The notes under the pieces are model-generated. The model saw only the letters and a list, made by a program, of their open reading frames with translations. It was not told where the DNA came from and ran no database searches. Positions 57,075-64,000 of a stretch of DNA of 64,000 nucleotides are shown here, one piece after another. A program made the position numbers and the translations under genes. Within the stretch, counting starts at the first letter, position 1. Each line of letters opens with the position of its first letter. Origin of the DNA: Adiantum capillus-veneris (taxonomy: Eukaryota > Streptophyta > Polypodiopsida > Polypodiales > Pteridaceae); contig CM043944.1 of assembly GCA_014529385.2 (NCBI GenBank), forward strand, positions 54,913,768 to 54,977,767, written 5' to 3'.

Positions 57075-57147
57075 CAATTACGGCTTCGATTCAGTGCTAC
57101 AAGATCTATAAGGGAAGCCAGGCTTCTAGTTGTAGCAGTGGTATATC
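56899..57147 (+). repeat. LTR-like block between polypurine tract and primer site
   Basis: GGGGGGAGA (56899-56907) is followed by TTGCAACCAG, a 220-bp block with CT-rich stretches and a (GT)n run at about 57021-57073, then TAGCAG and TGGTATATCAGAGC (about 57134-57147), an initiator tRNA-Met primer site with two extra bases. Having a polypurine tract on one side and a primer site on the other suggests an LTR shared or recombined between two elements. No partner LTR in the window. Confidence 0.5.
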
Positions 57148-58115
57148 AGAGCTTTAGGCTACGTTCCAATGACTTTTGACCTTGGTTAAGTCGATCAAAG
57201 CTAAGACTTGTTTTTTTTCTCTCCCTCTTTTTCTTTGTTTGCAAATACTATTAATTGATATAACATATGTTACTAGACGAGAAATAATAGCATGGGTTCG
57301 TCGAGGCTTTTTTTGGCAAATTAGAGTCTCCTTTCTTCTTGTTATGTTGTGAAATCAGTGTAACCATGTCATGAAAAGTATTTGACTTTTATTATAATGG
57401 TGCTCATGCTATGATTGTAAAGTCTCCATAGGGATGATAAGAACTGATTTCTCACAATTAAGCAATCCATAATGAAGTATATTGATTAAATCAAAGAACA
57501 TACTTACCATGAAGTGATATTTTGGTGATATACTAAAACCTTGCATTCGAGTAGTGAGAGATTTAGGAAGAGACCAAATTGTTCAAGAGAAAAGAAGAAG
57601 AAGTGTAGACTTATCATTAAAGGAATCACCTCAAGAGAGATCTAATGAGTCACGAGGAAATCTAGGAGCAACAGGAGAAGTCTAGGAGAAAATTTAGGAC
57701 TATCATTTACTATGATATCTCCAGTGCAATGCTTGACGACAACCTAAGTCTTGCCTTATGCACTCTTGTCATCTCTTGCCTCTCATCAGCTCCATGGCAT
57801 GTCCGCCCCCACAAGCTTGCCAACAGGACAAGTAATTGTCGTTCGACTATGTCTGGACTCTAGCGGGTGTCAACCCCACTAACGGCACCCACTTTATCTG
57901 CGCGTATAAACCCTTGTCCCTCTCTCTTAGTTCTCAGCCACTAGCAGCCATCACTCCTTTTTTTCTCTCTCTACCTCTCATTGGTGCACACACCCACTCT
58001 TGGCTATCGTTTGCCACCAACCAGACACACCTCACTCTCTATAATAACCAACCAAATCTCTCTCAGGTCAAATAGCACCTACCCTACAGCCTTCTTTCTC
58101 TCTCGTCTCATGCAT

Positions 58116-58118
<3 letters not shown>

Positions 58119-58205
<87 letters not shown>
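58119..58205. repeat. (CT)n(CA)n microsatellite
   Basis: About 28 bp of CT followed by about 58 bp of CA, uninterrupted. Confidence 0.95.
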
Positions 58206-58208
<3 letters not shown>

Positions 58209-58352
58209 GCCTGCATGGCGTCATCCACCCAGCAACCATTGGCGTCGCACTCAACCAGAGCCGCCAACCACTTACTGAGAATGGTGGTCTACCCACCACC
58301 TCTGCATGCACATCTTGCACCCAACCAGCGGCCACCCAACGGATCACCCACT

Positions 58353-58480
<128 letters not shown>

Positions 58481-58803
58481 ACCACCCATGCATACAATAT
58501 TTCACCCCCACCAACCAGAACGCAAACTTTGGAGCCGCCTCTCTTTTTCTCTCTGCTTCTCGTTGTTGCAAAACATGTGCGCACACACCATCAATGTAAA
58601 CGCCCGAAACGCATGCGAGAGGAGATGTGGTCCACAGTAATATCTCCGCGCTACATTATTGTGGGGCATCCAACTGCATGCAGATGGAGACCACCCAATT
58701 GGGTTGTTCTTTTTATTTATTTTTTATTTTTTTCCTCAACTTGCTCTCCAAGTCATTGTCTCCCATTGTCTCTATGGTGGTATATGAACCACCAACTCTC
58801 TCT

Positions 58804-58807
<4 letters not shown>

Positions 58808-58893
<86 letters not shown>
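58808..58893. repeat. (CT)n microsatellite
   Basis: About 86 bp of uninterrupted CT. Confidence 0.95.
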
Positions 58894-58894
<1 letters not shown>

Positions 58895-59737
58895 ACGACC
58901 ACCTGCAGCGGTAGCCATTGACAAAACTTTGCAGTGGCGGACCTAGGCAAAGCTCTTCAGCGACCGACGCAATACTTTCTCAGGCCTGAGAAGGTCCTTG
59001 TATCCATGGACATCGGGATTGTTCTACATCTGCTGCCACCTTTGCTCATTGTCCTCATAAATCTACCAACAGAGCTCATTTATATTATCGCAGGTACCTC
59101 TGAAAGCTGCCGCTACCCCAACCTTCCCATATCAAATTTGCCCTGTGTGCTTCTCACACATGCATCACACCATCTTGAGTAGCACATTCTGAATCTTCTA
59201 CGAACCCAAAACCAATCTCCCGCTCGTCAGTTGCAACAACCCGTCAACTCTCTCTCATGCACTGAGGCACCCCATCAGACTCTCTCTCTCTTTTGCCCTC
59301 TCCCATCAGAGGCGCACATTGACGAAGCTCGACAGCATGTGCTGCAAGACTTTCTCAAACGGCGTCAGGAGCATTGACGATGATTTAATTTTTATTTTTA
59401 CTTTGCTTCATTTTATTTTGTACACAGACATTGTATAAGATCAATAGGGATTGTATGAGTGAGGTCCCATAAGCCTCTGAAAGATGGTTAATATACCATT
59501 TCATTTCATTTCATTTCTCTCTCTCTCTCTCTCAACGTTGACGATGCATAACCAACTCACTTACACACCCACAAGCTTTGTACAAGATCTCCAATATACT
59601 CGTGTAGGTTTACGATCACTGCAATTTGACCATCGAAAGCTTCTCTTGTCAATCATGTGTATCTGTTTGCTAACAAAAGGTAGGCAAAATCTCTGGTAGA
59701 TCGCCCCTATAAGGCAGGAAATTATTAAAGAATATGA

Positions 59738-62700
59738 TGTTAAAGAATATGTCCATTGTGCTATGGGTGGCCAGACACTGACTATACTATGTTGTAAATA
59801 TACTTTGGATAATAGTTCAAAGTGAAGAAGAGAAGAGCAGCTCGTTGAATGGTTGCCGGCAGGGTAACGATTGTGTGTGTGTGTCTCGATGTGTGCGTTG
59901 TCTTCTTTTCTACCTTCTCCATCACCTGCGCACTCTACAAAGTGGTATCAGAGCTCAGTTTAAGGAGCTACAATCAATACACAGGTTTCCGTAGCTCTGG
60001 AAAACAACAAAAAAGAGAGGTTTTTTGGTCATAACTCCCTCACCCGAATTCGGAATACAATGATCCAGGACTCTATCTTTATTATTTTGGGCATTCCGGA
60101 CGCATTGGCATACTCAGATTTTCCAAAATTTGCAATTTTCTGCAGCAAACAGCCAGCTCACACAAGCATAGGAGATGTCCAGTTTTGCACTCCGCAGTAG
60201 ATTTACAGGTTACAGGTGAAGAATTCAGCATTTACACAGGTTTTGGAGAGCGACATAGAGCTTTTGCATCATGATATTGTGTTATCAAAGATTATGTTTG
60301 GTTTTTGTGGGTCTGTTATGGACAACCGCCTATGTAAGAAAGTTTTTGGGAAGAAGTTGAGGCGGTTATATTGTCAGATTGAGTACTTTGTGGTAATGTA
60401 TGGATATGCGGTCAATGTATTTTGGAAAACAGCAGCCTTTGTGAGGGTCGAGTGAGGTTTTTTGAAGCCTTGCCTTGGGAGCTTTGGTACCTTGGCAAGG
60501 TGGATTAGGTACTGGAGCGAACCCCCTACTGGCCCCGCGAAAGACCTCATATGTCGTTTATGACTATGGGAAGAAGGTGGATGTATGGATATGTGGTACA
60601 TGACAGCGTATGGATTGTATTTGCATACAAGTCCATGTGGACATTGTTTTAGAGTATTTATGCATAGCATTGAGTCAGTTTGTGGCAAAGTGAGTCAGTG
60701 GATTTTCCCTTGGCAGTGAGAGATTTTCTGTCAGTGTTTATGAGCACTTTGGTTGAGATTGTCACTTGAGATATTGTCCAAATACAAACGAAACTCTCCC
60801 GAAATTTTGTCAAAATCCTTTGGAAAAAATTGAGAGAGTGAAGATGGCAGAAAGTTCAACTCAAGTCACACAGATTGTTGGAGAGAAGCTGACCAGAGAG
60901 AACTACAGCAAATGGTCTTACAGGATGGAGAACTTTATCATGGGCAAAGGTTTATGGGACTATATTACAGGTGAACAAGAGTGTCCCGAGGTTGGTTTGG
61001 AACCAAATAGAGAGAATGTTGAAGCACATAAAACATGGCAAGCATGAGTAGAAGCTTACAAGAAGTGGATCGAGAATTCAAGGAAAGTGATGGACTGGAT
61101 TTCACTATGCATTAGTGACTTCTTTATACCACATGTGAAGAAGGCTCAATCTCCAAAGGAAGCATGGGAGATAGTAGCAAGAATGAACAGCTCCAATACA
61201 GAACCACGAAAAGTTCACTTGAAGCAAAGGTTACATTGTGTATGGCGAGGAAATAGATCCATATCAGATTATGTGTCAGAGATAAAGAAAATACAAGAAG
61301 ATCTTGCGAGCATTAATGTTGAAGTTCCAGATGATGACTTAGTTTCAGTGACATTGAATGGTTTGGGACCGGAATACAAGTCATTGGATACATCTATATC
61401 TGTTCGAGGACACATGCCTGATTTTGAAGAGTTAGTAAACCTTTGTTTTCAAGAAGAGGTGAAGTTAGGCAAGTCAGGTCCTTCTACATCAAATAACAAT
61501 TCCAGAGATCAGGTTTTTTACTCTAGAGGTCGTGGAAACAGTAGAGGTGGAAGAGGAAACTATGGTTGTTGAAACAATGCTGGAAGAGGTCAATGGCAAA
61601 ACCAACAAAGTCAAAGTTACAATGATTATAGACAAAGAGGCAGGGGGAGAGCCCGGACTCGTGGACGTGGAGGTGGACGATTTGTACATCCTCAAAGAGA
61701 TGGGTATTGTAACAGATGTGGCATTTATGGTCACTTTGAAAGATAATGTTACACAAGGCTAAATCAAAATCGTGATCGTGGTGGAAGAGGTCGAGGTTAT
61801 GACAGACATGGAGGAAACTTTGTTGGGTACAACCCTCATAATCAAAACATATATGACAATAGATGGAGTGGAAATTTATTTCCTATGGAGCATGTTGTTG
61901 GAAGCATGGTGGAGCCACATCATACAAATATTTGGTATTTAGATAGTGGTGCCACAAATCATATGACATATCATGGTGAATGGTTTGACAGAAAAGAGAA
62001 GTTAGAAGAGGACGAGTTTGTCACTACAGGTGATGATACGATGCATCGGATTACACATGTTGGTTCACTTCCATTTCTAGAAAAAGACGGGACATACAAC
62101 ACATTGGGAGATGTTCTATATGTGCCTTCAATCACAAAGAGTTTAGCATCAGTTGGACAAATGACAGATCTATGGTTGCAAGTCCGTTTTAATCGTTATG
62201 GCTGCTTCATAGAGGAGTTTCACAAAGGCAGACCAGCCAAGATATTGGCACGTGGAAGCAAGAAAGGTCGCTTGTTCTCATTGGAAGTTGGAGACCCATG
62301 TTTACACAGTGGTATGTCTGCAAACAAATCAGCCACTCAAGATAATTGGGCAAAGTTATGGCATAAGAGGATTGGTCATGTCAATTTTAGAAGACTAAAG
62401 CATATGCAATCAAATCAAATTGTACGTGGATTACCAAAGTTTGGCAGATTGAATTTTGATCATGTTTGTGAAGCTTGTCCTTTGGAAATTGTTCATTCAG
62501 ATATTTGGGGACCTTGTGATCATGCTACACCAAATGGTTGTCGATATTTTATCACATTTATGGATGATTACAACAGAATAACATGGGTTTACTTTCTAAA
62601 GGCAAAGTCAGAGGCATTTGAGGTATTCTTGGAGTTCAAATTTATGGTTTAGAAAGAGAATGTTTGTTAGATTAAATGCCTACGTACAGATGGAGGGGGA

Positions 62701-64000
62701 GAGTACATGCCACACAATTTTGATGATTACTTACGTGAACAAGGCATAAGAAGACAGATTACTTGCAGATACACACTACAACAAAATGGAGTTGCTGAGA
62801 GAAAGAATAGAGTCATAGCAGAGATTGCAAGAGCCATGATGAATGAGATGAATATGCCAATAACATATTGGGCTGAAGCAGTTCATACAACAGTACACAT
62901 TATGAATCGAACACCAATAGCTGCCATTCATGAAATTTCACCTTATGAGAGACTTTATGGGATCAAGCCAACAATTTCCTACATGAAAGTTTTTGGATGT
63001 GTTTGCTATGTTCATGTGCCAAATGAAGCAAGAAAGAAAATGGAGCCAAAGGCAGTGAAGTGTATATTCTTGGGCTACCCAGTTGAAAAGAAAGGTTACA
63101 AGTGCTATGATCCTTCGACAAGACAAGTTTATGTCAGTAGAGATGTCAGATTTTGTGAGCATGAACCATGGCATAAACCAAAGCCAGTGATGATAGAAGA
63201 TGAGTATGAAGAGCAAGAGAATGTGCGTCATGTTGTTGATAAGCTAGGACCATCAACAAGAACTATTTCAGGACCACATATGGCAGAGGAGAGTATACGA
63301 AGTGTCAACCCATGGAGTGGTCATTTGCAAGATAAGAAGCAAGACGAGAAAGGCAAGAAGAAAGTGATTGAAGAGAGTTCTTGAGATGAAAGTCTCAATG
63401 AAGAGCATGATTTACCACATTTGAGGACACCTGCCAGTAAGCATATTGAGAAATATGTACCCCCATATGCAAGAGTTGAAGAGAAGAGTGCACCACAGTT
63501 GAGAAGATCAGAGAGGGTGCGTTATCCAGTTGATAGATTGACATACAACGGTTACATGCGTACACATTATGCATACATGGTTTCACGTGTGCAACATAAA
63601 GAGCCTACATGTTTTCAAGAGTCAATTGGAAAATCAAAATGGGAGTCAGCTATGGATGATGAGATGGATGCTCTTGTGAAGAATGACAGTTGGGATTTGG
63701 TTCTCTTGCCAAGTGGAAAGAAAGCAATTGGTTCAAAATGGGTATACAAAGTCAAGTGCAAGTCAGATGGTAGTGTGGAAAGATACAAAGCGAGGCTTGT
63801 TGCTAAAGGTTATGCACAAACAAAAGGTCTTGATTATGATGAGACATTCAGTCCAGTTGCAAAGATGACAACAGCCAGATTGGTGATAGCAATGGCAAGT
63901 ATGTTTGGTTGGAAGTTACGACAAATGGATGTGGATAATGCATTTTTGAATGGTGACTTGGAAGAAGAAGTTTATATGATACAGCCAGAGGGTTATCAAC
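59738..64000 (+). mobile_element. Copia-E: Ty1/copia retrotransposon, 5' part (runs off window)
   Basis: A probable 5' LTR at 59738-59939 (TGTTAAAGAATATG to ACTCTACA, with a short GT run), initiator tRNA-Met primer site TGGTATCAGAGC at 59943-59954, a 900-bp leader, and a gag-pol frame to the window end within RT. The LTR start is inferred from TG...CA only, since the 3' LTR lies outside. Confidence 0.8.
60844..64000 (+). pseudogene. Copia-E gag-pol (in-frame stops, 3' end outside window)
   Basis: One frame throughout, with no frameshift noticed but at least six nonsense codons (near 61045, 61570, 61744, 62650, 62668 and 63382). Starts MAESSTQVTQIVGEKLTREN. The gag body includes KVHLKQRLHCVWRG and SISDYVSEIKKIQEDL. 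The tail is Arg/Gly-rich with an incomplete CCHC knuckle CNRCGIYGHFER. Protease is WYLDSGATNHMTYHGEW. The pre-integrase LWHKRIGHVNFRRLKHM is followed by CEAC joined directly to PLEIVHSD (small deletion). Integrase has HSDIWGPC, RTDGGGEYM and NGVAERKNR. RT begins [15 protein letters not shown] with [20 protein letters not shown] and ends at the edge before the active site. Point mutations alone have silenced it. Confidence 0.88.

Overview
The window reads as nuclear DNA of a seedless vascular plant, most likely a fern. The main reason is an intact class II triterpene cyclase at 24865-26976 (minus strand) with the squalene-hopene cyclase acid motif DVDD instead of the DCTAE motif of plant oxidosqualene cyclases. 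Squalene-hopene-type cyclases are known from ferns, lycophytes and bryophytes but not from seed plants. Plant-type Ty1/copia and Ty3/gypsy elements primed by initiator tRNA-Met, an L1-type LINE, a CACTA fragment and abundant CT/GA, GT/CA and TA microsatellites complete the picture. No rRNA, canonical tRNA, CRISPR or bacterial operon structure was seen.

Layout. (1) 1-15428: a minus-strand copia element (Copia-A, 1221-15428) interrupted inside gag by a young 8.8-kb plus-strand chromodomain gypsy element (Gypsy-B, 5498-14268; LTRs differ at about ten sites in 1607 bp; one nonsense codon in gag-pol). (2) 15429-24117: old, gene-poor DNA with two LTR remnants carrying tRNA-Met primer sites, a CACTA tnp2 pseudogene with a 95-bp tandem duplication, and microsatellites. 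(3) 24118-27340: a small inverted-repeat element, then the squalene-hopene-type cyclase with its 5' UTR intron and TATA box. This is the only gene here that looks like a functioning host gene. (4) 28104-28469: a short GC-rich broken ORF of unknown origin. (5) 29309-36111: a decayed gypsy pol split by a 5.5-kb LINE with a 10-bp target-site duplication. (6) 36721-51257: a copia element (Copia-D) that lacks protease and the RT active site, contains a complete 9.3-kb Tat-like gypsy with two RNase H domains, and ends in an extra inverted LTR, with the whole array bracketed by a 5-bp target-site duplication. (7) 51689-57150: gypsy gag and pol relics, one split by a 1.3-kb TTAA-flanked inverted-repeat transposon, a truncated Copia-A 3' end, and an LTR-like block. 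(8) 57150-59737: long CT and CA microsatellites. (9) 59738-64000: the 5' part of another copia element (Copia-E), cut by the window edge.

The retroelements can be ordered by nesting: Gypsy-B is younger than Copia-A, the LINE younger than the gypsy relic, the Tat-like element younger than Copia-D, and the TTAA element younger than the gag relic. The two most unusual things are the Copia-D terminus (a palindromic LTR pair at its 3' end that was apparently integrated as such) and the intronless-CDS squalene-hopene-type cyclase with a duplicated QW-like insertion. All functional statements are inferred from motifs by eye; no database search was run.
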